From contig CM072335.1 of NCBI GenBank assembly GCA_036874045.1, forward strand, positions 21,273,501 to 21,337,500: DNA of 64,000 bases, written 5' to 3'. A model generated the notes under the pieces. It made no database searches. It was not told the origin of the DNA and was given only the letters and a program-made list of their open reading frames with translations. The number at the start of each line of letters is the position of its first letter. The stretch's first letter is position 1. Below are positions 1 through 11,344 of this stretch, in pieces. The position numbers and the translations under genes are program-made. The DNA is from Cymodocea nodosa. Lineage: Eukaryota > Streptophyta > Magnoliopsida > Alismatales > Cymodoceaceae.

Positions 1-760
1 AATATGTCGAGAGATAGGGAAGTTTGGGATAAGTATGATAGACTTGAACGAAGTTTAGAACAAAACCTAGATAAATTGGAACAATACATATATTATCAAC
101 AAAAAGTCAACCAAATAAACTATAAGGAAAATTATTCAGAACCTAAAATAGATATCATTTAAGAAACTAAGAAAATCATAATGAAAATTGATCAAAAACT
201 GAATGCAATGATATTAGATGATCTGGGAAAAAGCTAAATGCATTGGATGAATTTACAATGAAATTACAAGTCATGCAAGATAAAAATGAGAATACAAATG
301 ATAATCCAAATGTTAAAAGTGTGCATAATTTACAAAACATAAAGATAAACGAAATGAAATAGGAATTGAGAAATGTAATTCAACTAAAGAATATATGGAA
401 ACAATAAAAGATCAAGATCATATGAAAGAAACAATAATACAAGAACATTGTGAAATTACGAAAAATATGGAGGATGTTTATGTAACATTAAGATCTGAAA
501 CTTATGTGCCACCAAGAATTCAAAAAGAAAACAAGGTGAAGCTAAGTAAGAACAATTTTCAAAATGGAAATGAACACATAATACCTAAAAACATAGAAAT
601 CGATGAAGAAAAATCTGAATTTGAAAATGAAATTGTAAATGACCAAAAGATAGAAATGGATAGAAAAGAATTTGAAGTTAATCATGGACAAGGAAAACAA
701 GCTTTTAAATCACAATCATTAGTGCCCTATCTTGAAAGATTAAAATAAAGATTTCCTAAA
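1..760 (+). pseudogene. Gag/nucleocapsid-to-pol linker, decayed
   Basis: Hydrophilic Lys/Glu/Asn-rich region before the protease. Its start (RDREVWDKYDRLERSLEQN) matches the end of the zinc-knuckle ORF of the full-length Athila element (DTEVWDSYDRLEHSIEQN, minus strand near 30850). The longest open piece, 395-748, ends in LVPYLERLK, which matches LAPCLERLQ in the other copy just before the protease. Several stops look like CAA to TAA or TGG to TAG changes. The zinc knuckle itself would lie left of the window. Confidence 0.75.
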
Positions 761-831
761 AAATAAGAAAAAATTTGACAAATTTTTGAAAAGTATAAGT
801 TAACATTCCTTTATTTGATTTATTATAGAAA

Positions 832-1590
832 ATGTCACCTTGTGCTAAATTTCTTAACTATTGGGTACTAAGAAAAGAGAGCGAAAATTGTTAAGAAAAG
901 TCTTTTTAGCAGAACAAAGTAGTTCTCTATTTCTACTACAAAATCCTAAAAATTTATTTGATCTAGGAACCCCTGTTATGTCATGCACAGTAGGTAATAG
1001 AACTTTGGAAAGAACCTTAAGAGATCTAAGTGCAGGTATAAATGTTATGCCTAGTGATATATTTGTATCCCTAAGATTAGAATGCTTAAACCCTACTAGT
1101 ACTGTCATTCAATTAGTAGATAGAAGTATAAGATACCCTAGAGAAAAAATAGAAGATGTCCTAATTAAAGTGAAAAACTTCATCTATCCTATTGATATTG
1201 TCGTTTTGGATTCCCAACAAATTAAACATCAAAATCATGATACATCTTTAATTTTGGGAAGACAATTTCTAGCAACTTCGGGGGCTATTATAAATTATAA
1301 AAATTGAATGATGAAATTAGCATATGGTGATGAGGATACTCAACTAAATATTTTCAAATTAGAAGGGGATGAGGAGTTAGAAATGTCCTTACATACTATA
1401 AACTTTCTAGAGGATGAAAGAGACATGTTAGAAGATATGATTCAAGAAGAATTAAATAGACAATTAGATACTTAAAATCTAGAAGAAAATGAAAATATAG
1501 ACAAAGGCTTAAACACGGAAGTAGAAGGAGACCAAGAAGAATTTAATATTGAAGATGAAAATGTTAAATTAAGAGTTCTAACTTCTAATG
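832..1590 (+). pseudogene. Retropepsin-like aspartic protease, decayed
   Basis: Athila-type protease that would cleave the Gag-Pol polyprotein. The start MSPCAKFL aligns with MPPCAKFLKDW of the second copy (30142, minus). The best open piece is 861-1307; a one-base frame change separates it from the start. The active-site region reads ERTLRDLSAGINVMP, where this lineage normally has DLGAS, and the same DLSAG occurs in the second copy. The flap and C-terminal block (SLILGRQFLATSGAIINYKN) is typical. An acidic linker to the RT follows, with a TAA at about 1474. Confidence 0.8.
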
Positions 1591-1625
1591 GTCAACACCT
1601 AGATTTAAAACCATTACTTCCTAAA

Positions 1626-3080
1626 TTGATCTATAAATTTCTAGAAGAAGAACAAACTTGTCCAATAATTGTAGCATTAGATTCAAAGGAAGATCAAATA
1701 TCTAAATTAAAAGATATAGTAAACAAATATAAAGAAGCAATAGGTTGGACTATGGCTAACATAAAAGGGTTAAGTTCAATTATATGCAGTCATCATATAT
1801 ATTTAGAAGAAAATGTTAAACTAGTTAAAATTCCTCAAAGAAGATTAAATCCAAACCTTAAAGAAGTAGTTAAGACGGAAATTATGAAATGGTTAGATAA
1901 TGACATAATATATCTAATTCTAATAGCTCATGGGTTAGTACAATCCATGTAGTTCCTAAGAAATCAAAGTTAACTATTACTAGAAATGAAAGTTAAGACT
2001 TGATACCCACTAGAATTCAATCAGACTAGAGAGTGTGTATAGATTATAGGAAATTGAATGTTGTGACTAGGAAAGATCATTTTCCCTTGCCTTTTATAGA
2101 TCAAATGTTAAAAAAATTAGTAGGGCAAGAGTATTTTTGTTTCCTAGATGGGTATTCAAGATATAACCAAGTTCTAATAGCATTAGAGAATCAAAAGAAG
2201 ACAACCTTCACATGTCCTAATGGAACTTATGCTTTTAAAAGGATGTCATTTGGATTATGTAATACACTAACCACTTTTTAAAGGTGTATGCAAGGTATTT
2301 TGACTAGAATGATTGAAGATTTTTTGGAAATATTTATAGATGATTTTATAGTATATGGAACTTCATTTGAAGTATGTTTAAACAATTTAGATTGAGTATT
2401 AAAATGTTTTGTAGAAAAGAATCTAGTTCTAAATTGGAAAAAATGTCACTTCATGGTGAAACAAGGAATAGTCTTGAGACATGTTGTTTTAATAAAAAGA
2501 CTAGAGGTAACATAAGCTAAGATAAAAGTAATTTCTAATCTACCAGAACCTAACTAATAAAAGATATTAGATCATTTCTAAGTCATGTAGGATTTTATAG
2601 GAGATTTATTAAAGATTTTAGCAAAATAGCTAGACCTTTAACTAATTTATTAAAAGATATTTCATTTAACTTTGATAGAAATTGCAAAGAAGCCTTCTTT
2701 AAGCTTAAAACTAGCTTAATTACAACTCCTATAATACAAGCACCTAATTGGAGCTATCCATTTGAGTTAATGTGTGATGCATTTAATTTTGCTGTAAGAG
2801 TTGTGCTAGGGTAGAAGATAGAAAAATCTCCTAGAGTGATTCATTATACGAGCAAAACTCTAAATGATGCTTAAATTAATTACACAACTACTGAAAAGGA
2901 ATTATTAATTGTTGTATTTGCCTTAGAGAAATTTAGATCATACTTAATAGGAAGTAAATTAATAGTATACATGGATCATTTAGTTTTAAAGCATTTAATA
3001 GTAAAGAAAGAAACTAAGCCTAAACTGGTCAGGTAGATATTATTACTACAAGAGTTTGATTTAAAAATTAAAGAAAAAAA
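1626..3080 (+). pseudogene. Ty3/gypsy reverse transcriptase and RNase H, decayed
   Basis: RT followed by RNase H of the Athila type. Visible pieces are 1626-1952 (N-terminal thumb/linker), 2033-2281 (fingers/palm with FPLPFIDQML and the FTCPNGTYAFKRM block), the catalytic region near 2330-2345 (IDDFIVYG for the usual F/Y-x-DD), the connection (SHVGFYRRFIKDFSK near 2580) and RNase H from about 2770 ([28 protein letters not shown]). At least ten stops or frameshifts interrupt it. Near 3035 an RH residue normally Trp is TAG, and the second copy shares this stop. Confidence 0.88.
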
Positions 3081-4238
3081 AGGATGTGAGAATGTAGGCA
3101 CAAATCATTTGTCAAGGTTACAAATAGAAAAATCAAACATTGATATTAAAGATCATTTTCTTAACGAACAATTAATGACAATAGAAGCAATGCCTTGGTA
3201 TGCAAACATAGTTAATTATTTAGTTACAAGTTTAACACCTAAGGATTGGAATAGACAGGATAAGAAATTGTTCTTTTCAGGAGTGAAATATTACTATTGG
3301 GAAGACCCTTACTTATTTAAGAAATATCTTAATTTAGTCATAAGGAGGTGTGTCCCAGAAATTAAATATCATAGCATATTATCCTTCTATCATGACTAAG
3401 TATGTGGTGGACATTTTGGTTCAAGAAAAACTATGGCCAAAATTTTATAATGTGGATTTTATTGGCCAACATTATTTAAGGATGCTTACAAATAATGTTT
3501 AGGTTATTTAAGATGTCAACAAATAAGAAGGATGTCAAAGAGGAACATGATGCCTCTGAATCCTATTGTTAAAGACGAGATCTTTGATGTATGGGGAATT
3601 GATTTTATGGGTTCATTTCCTATGTCTAATTAGTTTAATCATATATTGTTCAATATGGATTATGTATTTAAATAGATACAAACTATTCCTACAAAAACTA
3701 ATGACAACAAAGTGGTAATACATTTTATAAAAAGTAATATAATTGCTAGATTTGGAGTACCTAAAGCTATTATTAGTGATAAATGAACTCATTTTTGTAA
3801 TAGAAGTTTCGAAGCTTTAATGAAAAAATATGGAGTAAATCACAAAATTACAACTTCATATCATCTTCAAACAAGTGGACAAGTAGAAAGTGAAACAAAC
3901 ATATTAAATTAATTTTAGAGAAAGTAGTAAATCCTACTAGGAGAGATTGAGCTAATAAACTAATAGATGTACTATGGGCTTATAGAACAATTTATAAAAC
4001 AAGCCTAGGTATGTCACCTTTTAAGATAGTAAATAGGGAAAGTTGTCGCTTACCTGTTAAATTAGAACATAAAGGTTATTGGACATTAAAAATTTTAAAT
4101 ACTAATTTAAATCAAGTTGCTGAAAATAGAAAGATACAATTAATTGAGTTAAAAAAATTTAGAAATGAAGCTTATTCGAGAATAGTAAGGGAAAAAGAAA
4201 AGATGAAGTTATGGCATGACAAGAAAATTATTCCAAAT
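3081..4238 (+). pseudogene. Ty3/gypsy integrase, decayed and truncated
   Basis: RNase H tail plus integrase. 3109-3399 covers the linker (NYLVTSLTPKDWNRQDKK) and the region before the HHCC zinc finger. The core follows at about 3545-3960, with WGIDFMG, an IISDK block (the residue after it is a stop) and [14 protein letters not shown] remains ([10 protein letters not shown]). 4011-4238 matches the C-terminal part (MSPFKIVNRESCRLPVKLEHKGYW, split here as MSPFKIV and CRLPVKLEHKGYW). The frame leaves Athila homology at KIIP, within the microhomology TTCCAAA shared with the adjoining copia sequence. Confidence 0.85.
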
Positions 4239-4870
4239 AAGTCCATATGTACTAATTCTAGGAGTCTCTTATTGGATACTTGATTAACTGATTTAAAAGA
4301 AGTTTTATGTTGTTTACCTAATTCACATGCATCACAAACATGATCTTTTGAAAATTTTAATTTAGGTAAACCCTTAATAAGTTCATGCTTTGCTAATTTC
4401 TGTAATACTTTCTTATTAACATGTCCTAACCTTCTATGCCATAGCCATGCATCTTTAGACTTAGCAATTAAACATGACTTTTTATCTAGAGCACTAGAAG
4501 GTAATTTCAGGATAGTTACTGATCCTTCTCTCTTTGCCTTAAATTTAACAGAATTAGAATAATTATCAATAATAAGACATTTATTATTTTCAAAAATAAC
4601 TTTATATCCTGTCTTGTAATTGATTTACACTAATAATATTAAAACTCAAGTTATCAACTAATAGAACATCTGAAATAAATATAGTCAATAACTCTAACCT
4701 TACTAACACCAAGAATTTCACTTTGCTCTAAATTTCTAAATGTAACAGTTCCTTGTCTACACTCCTGAATATCTTCAAGCAATTCTTTTCTACTTGTCAT
4801 ATGACTTGAGACTCCACTATCTATCACCCATTTTGACTTTATCACTTATAGAAAAGGTAAAATCATATTT
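4238..4870 (-). pseudogene. Copia protease and GAG-pre-integrase, decayed
   Basis: 4845-4654 encodes the copia protease entry block WVIDSGVSSHMTSRKELLED, with the catalytic DSG intact (D-S-G at residues 9-11 of that piece), then FRNLEQSEILGVSKVRV. Further down, one frame gives the GAG-pre-integrase signature (DHVCDACELGK near 4345-4310) and the integrase entry (LLELVHMDLFG near 4250). Homology stops there at the junction with the Athila fragment. Frames change several times, so no protein is made. Confidence 0.82.
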
Positions 4871-4899
4871 CTTGGAGCCTAGATCTATTTAGGTCTAAA

Positions 4900-6835
4900 A
4901 ACGTCAGAAGAACTACAAACTGAAATAATATTGCTACCCTTAGGAACCCATTTCTAAATAGTTTTAATCTTTTTCTTTCAAATTAATTTTGGTTCTAGGT
5001 TACTAAAACTATTTTTCCTTTTATAATGAGTCTTAAACATATTATTTATATTATTAGGGTCATTTAACTGTTTCTTATAATTTTTATAATAATTGGAATA
5101 ATTAAAACTTCTATTTTTAGACTTACCATAAGAACTAAACTTCCTAAAATTATAAAATTTCTTTTTAGATTTATAATTATTCATTTTAGCATTATTAGAT
5201 CTAACAAATTTGGTCTTTGTATTTTCAATACTTCTAGCATGAGGATTAAAACCTAATCTAGTTTTATTTTTAACAAGAAACTGAGATCTTTGTATTTTAT
5301 CTAGTGTTGCCTTTCCAATTACTTATTTTATCATATTTTTATTAGCATTAACTAATTTTTCCTCAAGATTTTTATTTTCTGATTTTAGATTTACAATTTC
5401 AGATGTGGCTTCCTCATATAATCTAGAAATTAAATCTAACTTAGAAGAAAACTTTTCAACATCTACAAATAACTCAATAATAAAAACATTCAGATTTTCA
5501 TTTTCAAAAACTTGTTTCTTTAATTCCAGATTAACTTATGAGATTGATCATGTAGAGATTTATTTAATTCTTCTAAATTAGAAATCTGAGATTTATAAGA
5601 TTTTTCTTCTAATTTTATCTTTTGAAATTTTGAAGCTAATCTATTATATTCATAAAGAAGTCTAATATCTACATTATCATCAGAAATATCTTCCTCATGA
5701 TTAGAAAATTTTACCTCAGACGTAAATACCATGAAAGCTACATTAGCAAGATTAGCTAATTCTATATCTAAGTCTGAGCTTGAGCTTGAGATGAAAGAAT
5801 TTGATATTTCACCATCATTTGAAGAGCTCTCATCATCAAATGTTACTTGCAAAGCCTTCTTAAATCTTTTCTTTGCATAATCAAACTTAGACTTGGATTT
5901 ACTCTTCTTTTCCTTAAACTTCTTATCAGATTTCTTTTCCTCTTTTAACCTTAAGGGATAATTAAATCTGAAGTATCCTTGTTTATTATAGTAATAACAA
6001 ATGGGAACTTCAACTTTTTCCTTTCTTGAAGATCCAATTTTCTTCAAGTCTTTTCTTTTTCTCTAAGCTTTCTTGAATTTTCTAGCTAAAAGAACAATAT
6101 CTGAATCAGAATTTGAATTACTTTCTGTATTAGAAGATACCTGGAATGTAATCTCTTTCTTCTTTTGATTCTTTTCCCTAGGGACATGTTTAGCTTTAAG
6201 TTTAACCTCAAAAGCAGAGAGGTTTCCAATTAGTTCGCCCATGGTATATGTTGATAGATCCTTTGCTTTTTCAATTGCTGTTGTTTTTCATTTCCACTCT
6301 GAAGTCAAGGATCTCAAAATTTTCCTCGCAAGATATTCTCTTTCACATTCTTTACCAAGTGTTCTTAAACCATTAACTATGGTAAGGAATCTAGTAAACA
6401 TATCAAAAATAGTTTCATTCTCATGCATTGTAAATAGTTCATACTGATGTACAAGCAAATTTATTTTGGATTCCTTAACTTGATTTGTTCCCTCATTTGT
6501 GATTTCTAAAGCATGTCATATTTCAAATGTAGACGTATATGTTGAAACTTTATTAAACTACTCATATGATAATACATAAAATAGAATATTCATGTCTTTA
6601 ATATTTAATTATTGTAGTTTATTTTCTTTGTCTGTCTAAAGATTATATGGCCTATTTAATTTAGGAACTTTTTCAATAAATACATTTCATAGTTCAAAAT
6701 CTATTGACTAGATGAAAATAGTCATTCTCTATTTCCAATAAGTGTACTTTGTTCCATTGAACAAAGGTGGCCTGTGAAAACTATCCTTCACTTCCAAAAC
6801 TAGCTATTTTTAATCTTAAAAAAATCTAGATTTAA
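4900..6835 (-). pseudogene. Copia Gag with degenerate zinc knuckle
   Basis: Starts near 6810 with the gag signature RPPLFNGTKYTYWK. The piece 6047-5520 holds the nucleocapsid box CYYYNKQGYFRFNYP at about 5999-5955. A CCHC knuckle (C-x2-C-x4-H-x4-C) is expected, but positions 2, 3 and 4 read Tyr, Tyr and Tyr; at least the Cys changes fit G-to-A transitions. A Lys/Ser-rich linker, an acidic patch (DDESSSNDGE) and a coiled-coil-like tail follow. 5184-4978 (MNNYKSKKKFYNFRKF) is the basic tail before the protease. Confidence 0.8.
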
Positions 6836-6866
6836 AATGCCTTTCCTAGCAAAAAAATGATCTACC

Positions 6867-6884
6867 AACTTGACTTTGATACCA
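6867..6884 (-). other. Primer-binding site, tRNA-iMet type
   Basis: On the minus strand the sequence two bases after the LTR reads TGGTATCAAAGTCAAGTT. This matches the complement of initiator tRNA-Met 3' ends used by plant Ty1/copia elements (TGGTATCAGAGC...), with only G-to-A and C-to-T differences. It fixes the LTR/internal boundary at 6887. Confidence 0.85.
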
Positions 6885-6886
6885 CT

Positions 6887-8633
6887 TGCTAGGAAAGATT
6901 TATACTTAAGAGGGGGGTGAATTAAGTATATTGCAGATTTTGTAGTATTTTTGGACCCTTTTTAAATCTAGTAAATGTTAAAATTAAACAGAGATTAAAT
7001 CACATGGACAATTTATAGTAGTTTTCCTCAATTAGGGTACGTCCACTCCTTGAGTCCCTACTCAAGAATTCACTATCTTCAAGAGTTTTTGGTTCACTTA
7101 AAACCCAGTATACTACAACTTTACTCAAAGCAAATTCAACTTGACAAGGCACCAATCCTTTGTCAAGTTCTCCCTCTAATTGTACGAACTCTCGTATAGT
7201 TATTGTGCTAACTATACAAACCCTCATATAGCTATCTGCACAACTTTACGGACTCCCATAAAGTTATACTAAACTCTTATGAAAGAACACCTTTCAGAGT
7301 TTTTTCACAACATCCCTTATGGATAGGTTCTCTTTTTCAATTTATGATGTAATGCAAAGAGAAATTAATCATGAAAGCATAAACATAATAAAAACTTTAC
7401 TCTTCTAGATACGACAACACTTAAATCTTTAGGTGATATCTTTGTTGCTGTGGAGTTCCTTTAGATGACTTTCAACTCTCATTCTCTAAGTATTTTCAAG
7501 ACTTCTAAGAGTTTTCTCTCTAAAGTTACTATTGAAAGAAACTCACTTCTAATTTAGATTTTACTCAATTTATATTACTTGAGAAACTCTAATTGATTAC
7601 ACACGATCCTACATACATGTTCTTTCTCTTTTAAATTTCCTACAACTACTTACTACGTAAATAGTAGAAAAATAACTAGTTCATGGAGTTAGTGAAATTC
7701 AACGGACTTACTCTATAAACTTAACTGTAATTCATTGGACCTACCTTGTTGACTTAACTATAACTCAACGGACTTACTTCGTTGAGTTAAGCTTTACTCA
7801 ATGGACCTATTCAATTTCTAGATTTTTTTGAACTACGATCTTTAATCTTGACTTTGTTAAATTTATCTCTAATTGTCATCTGTAAATATTTGACCCAGTC
7901 TTTAGAAATATGGTAGAACATGTGTGAGTACTTGTATACCACGTGTCATCTGCAAAATAAATAATCTTGCAACAAACTTTGATTAAATATAAAAATATAA
8001 CAGTTACATAAAATCATCAAAGTAATAACATTACGACCTTTCATAAAGTTATGCCTATAACTTTATGAGCTTATGCATAGTAGAACATTACAAACATCTG
8101 TAAACTTATCCCCTTAACTTTACAAACTCTTATAAGTTGACACATGTAAAGCACAATTGTTTGTCTTTGACAAACTACATATATTAGACTTATAACTTTA
8201 CGAACTCCTTAATAGATAACCTTATGGAGGTCTGTCAAGTTATCTTTATAACTTTATGAATTTTATATATCATAAGTTTATGAAGATCCATAATGTTAAA
8301 GTCATAACTTTATGAGTTTAAGATTCATAACTTATATATATGTATATATGCAACTCCATAACTTTATGAATGTCTGTAAAGTTATCCTTATAACTTTACG
8401 AGTCTCTATAAAATTATATAATTACATAAATTTTAAAGTTTTAAACCAGTGTTATAAAACAAATAAGTTTACGATTGTATGTAAATTTAACTATATAACT
8501 TTTATGACAATTTATAAACTTATAGACTTGATACTATTTTGAAGTTCATCATTTTTACATAACTGAAGTATAAATCATTTTGTCAATCATCAAAATATAA
8601 GCATATCAATAGATAAGAACATTATCCCTAACA
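6887..8633 (-). repeat. LTR of copia element C (5' LTR of the minus-strand element)
   Basis: 1747 bp. On the minus strand it starts TGTTAGGGATAATG and ends CCTAGCA. Near its 3' end is the C-rich tract (CACCCCCCTCTTAAG) also seen in LTR families A and B. It is packed with palindromes: AACTCAACGGAC/GTTGAGTT-type at 7762-7788, and perfect ones at 8042-8067 (CATAAAGTTAT gcct ATAACTTTATG) and 8376-8399 (GTAAAGTTAT cctt ATAACTTTAC). A CACGTG lies at 7940-7945. Short ORFs here (such as 7227-7000 minus and 8312-8542 plus) are by-products of the repeats. Confidence 0.85.
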
Positions 8634-10080
8634 CCTAGTCATAATTCCTTTTCCTTTGCCTTCCATTAATGGATAGTGAGCTAAAGCATTAGAAAAATTT
8701 CAATAAATTCATCTAAACCATCCAAAAAAATTATAGAAGGATTGCTTAATGTATCCAAAAGTACTCTCACCCAATTAATATAATCAAAATCTTATCTCTA
8801 CTATTTGTTCTTCTAAGCATGGACAATGTTTTAAACTAGCTCTTCCCCTATTTTTAATAAAGATGTGCAAGGCTACTAAAGATATACATTAATATATTTT
8901 TTTAGTAAAAAAATAGAAAGAAATATGCAAGTTCCACCTATATTTTTGCATATAATTTCGTAGAAATAGGTGAAAATAATTTTAAAGAAACAAAAATAGG
9001 TAGATATTAGAAAATACTCAAATACTAAAAATTTTATATTTTTCTTTTTTTTAATTTTTGTTTTTAAATTTAATCCAACAAGATAATATTTGATTTTCCA
9101 ATATATTGATCTTTTATTGGTCTTCATTATAAGTTGGAATATTTGATATTTACTTAATGTTTAAACTTAGTCCTATTTTCACATCACATTTCAAGAAAAG
9201 TTATTTCATTGATATTATATATAAGTGAAAATAATTACTCACCAAAAATTTCAAATCCACCTTTAGCACCTACTATAGAGTTACTAATTATATATATATT
9301 TATTAAGTAAATAATAAACATTACACTAATACTTTAAGTAACTATTCTTGTATTTTTAGGCTTTCTTGCATACTCATAAATGAATTATAATTTAGTGGAT
9401 TACAAACTAGTTGGTCTTAGGTCATTAGGTGTTAAAACATACCTATAGACTTAATCATTCAAGTACACATGACCACAATGCAAGAGATACTTCTCAACTA
9501 CTTTCCTATATTATTATACTTTCTTAATTATCTTGTAACAATCTTTGAGCCAATGACTCCTAGACTCGATGATCTTAGGGCATTAAGTGTTAAAACACTC
9601 CTTAGGGCTTAATTGCTTAAATAACTAAGACCATAATGATAGGAATTTATTTTATCACCATTCAAACATAAAAGAAATTATATATTTGATGCTCTAATTG
9701 TGAGCATTTTTTTTGCAAACAAATATTATAAGATAGATAACGGTCAAGTATATTGGTTTCTCATTATTTTTGGATCAGAATCAATTGTGTAAGTGAAATA
9801 ACGTAGGAATTAAACTTCCTTGAAGATGTAGTTGGTTTATAGATTTATCATCTTCTAATTAAACTTCCATAAAACTTTTCCTTCTATAAGTTTAGACTTC
9901 TAATTAATTTCATGTAGTCCATCTATTATTCAACTATTTTTAGTTAATTTGTATGATTATTAAATTATACTTGAATAATTTAATCTTAATTAATCAACTA
10001 AGTATATTGATCTTAACTTATAATTTTTTATCATCAAAATTAAATTTTAATAATCCTAACATATAGTGATACCATTGGAT
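8634..10080. other. AT-rich non-coding stretch with a degenerate direct repeat
   Basis: No gene seen. About 9411-9480 and 9566-9640 are diverged copies of one ~70-bp unit (both contain a 'ggtcttaggtcatta / gatcttagggcatta' core followed by 'gtgttaaaaca' and 'cttaat..tt.aa'). The ORF at 9127-8876 (minus) is low-complexity Phe/Ile/Lys translation and is not supported. Confidence 0.5.
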
Positions 10081-10650
10081 ATTTCTTATTCTCTTATCCG
10101 CGCAGACACTACCCTAATACTTCAACGTTATCATTGGCACAATCGTGCGATGCTTTGTCTTCACATGTGATTGAGCGAGCCTGTAACGCTTGTCTCGATG
10201 GTGTGACAATTGACCTTTAGTAAATAGTCAGTCAAACGGTCGCATGTGACATCTCGCCTCCATGTGCAGTTGGATGAACATATGAGGACTGATCTTAACA
10301 AGTGGTTAGCCAGACAAACGCGTGAAAAATCATTCCCCATAGCGGTGCGACAATCAGTCCTAACAATTAGTCGGATGTTGGCAGTTGGATATCCAATACG
10401 ATGGATGGTGGTGGTGTGTGACGATAGTGCATGGTTATGCCTGTCGGATGCCTACCGGAGAAGACAAACGGACGTACAAGAAAAAGAGGAAAAAATAAAA
10501 TGAAATATAAAAAAAGAAAAGAAAAAAAAGATTAGGCTTAATCCATCTAGATTACCAGTCAAGTTCAAAAAAATAAATCAATAATGAAAGATAAAGGATT
10601 CAGCCCATCTAGACTACTAGCCCAGCCCAGTCTATGGAAATAAAAAAGGA
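10081..10650. other. Moderately GC-rich stretch, no supported gene
   Basis: Composition shifts here from the AT-rich surroundings (for example 10087-10450), which suggests an old insertion or promoter-like DNA. The 85-residue ORF 10246-10503 starts MTSRLHVQLDEHM and resembles no family I recognise. A 'ccatctaga.tac.ag' phrase occurs twice (near 10543 and 10607), hinting at a short direct repeat ahead of the tandem array. Confidence 0.35.
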
Positions 10651-10965
10651 TACCAAAACCATCCATTTAATTCCTTTAAATGATCAAAACACCCTTATAA
10701 GCATCCTCAGATTACCAAAATGCCCTTCAAGGCTTTTAGATTACCAAAACCACCTTTATGTGGTCTTGAACTATCGAAATGCCCTTATAGACTCTCAAAT
10801 TACCAAAATTCCCTTAAAGCTTTGGAGGTTATCAAAATCACCCTCAATTGATACTGAATTGCCAAAATACCCATGAGGATTCTTGAATGACGAAAATACG
10901 TTTATGCGCTCTCAAATTGTTCGAACATCCTTAATGCATGTCTTAAATGACTAAAATACCCTTAC
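10651..10965. repeat. Degenerate tandem repeat, ~30-bp unit, about 11 copies
   Basis: Units built on 'taccaaaatgcccttata' recur at about 10651, 10681, 10714, 10742, 10773, 10801, 10829, 10860, 10889, 10918 and 10949. Spacing is 28-33 bp and divergence is considerable. The 80-residue ORF across it (10634-10876) translates the repeats (LPKCPSRLLDYQNHL and similar) and is not a gene. Arrays of this 'ACCAAAAT(G/A)CCC' type occur in some plant LTRs or 5' leaders; that link is from memory. Confidence 0.8.
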
Positions 10966-11344
10966 ATATGTTAAAAATTACTCTTAAATATGAACTTAAA
11001 CTATTTAACCTTTATTTAGATACAACAAATAAATACCTAAGTTATTAAAAATATCTATTACTCTTGGATAAGAACTTAAATTGTCGGAATACTCTCTATA
11101 ATGATGATGAAAACTACTGGAAATGTCAAACGCTTTTGAAATGAGTACAAAAATGTAATACATGAAATCACTGGTTGTTTTTTGAGAGGTAATGTATATT
11201 ACCAAATACTTGTAAAACATGCCGTTAATTATGTTGCTAAATTTACACATCATCCCACCTCTCTTCATTTACAACGAGCCTAGTGCATTCTTTGTTATCT
11301 TAAAGGTATGATTCACCATGGTCTATTTTTTTAAATTTTCAGCA
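10966..11344. other. Non-coding stretch
   Basis: AT-rich sequence between the tandem repeat and the copia relic. The minus-strand ORF 11268-11005 has no recognisable motif. Nothing else is supported. Confidence 0.4.

Larger units (their letters stand above)
1..4238 (+). mobile_element. Athila-type Ty3/gypsy fragment, truncated at both ends
   Basis: Remnant of an LTR retrotransposon carrying, in order, a gag/nucleocapsid-to-pol linker, aspartic protease, reverse transcriptase, RNase H and integrase. This is the Ty3/gypsy order, and the RT wording (FPLPFIDQMLKKL, KRMSFGLCN, NLVLNWKKCHFMVKQG) fits the Athila lineage. The same protein blocks occur on the other strand at 26689-31216, so both come from one family. 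This copy runs off the left window edge, has no LTR, and stops abruptly inside the integrase C-terminus at about 4238, where it meets a copia element in opposite orientation. Many in-frame stops and frameshifts make it non-functional. Confidence 0.9.
4238..8633 (-). mobile_element. Ty1/copia (SIRE/Maximus-like) element C, 3'-truncated
   Basis: On the minus strand, reading from 8633 down: LTR (8633-6887), tRNA-Met-type primer-binding site (6884-6867), gag with a zinc knuckle, protease and the GAG-pre-integrase start, cut off at the first integrase residues (4238). RT, RNase H and the 3' LTR are missing. PR lying before IN is the Ty1/copia order. LTR ends TGTTAGG...TCCTAGCA, LTR length of about 1.75 kb and a long charged gag tail suggest a SIRE/Maximus relative. 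Stops are spread throughout. Confidence 0.88.

Noticed and set aside
1..4238. Endogenous pararetrovirus
   Set aside because: Pol order with integrase after RNase H, zinc-knuckle linker and matching LTR element elsewhere identify Ty3/gypsy; no movement protein or coat motif.
8312..8542. 76-residue ORF on the plus strand
   Set aside because: Lies in the palindrome-rich part of the copia C LTR and translates the repeats; no motif.
10246..10503. 85-residue ORF in the GC-richer stretch
   Set aside because: No recognisable family, no splice or promoter context; may be chance in a GC-rich insertion.
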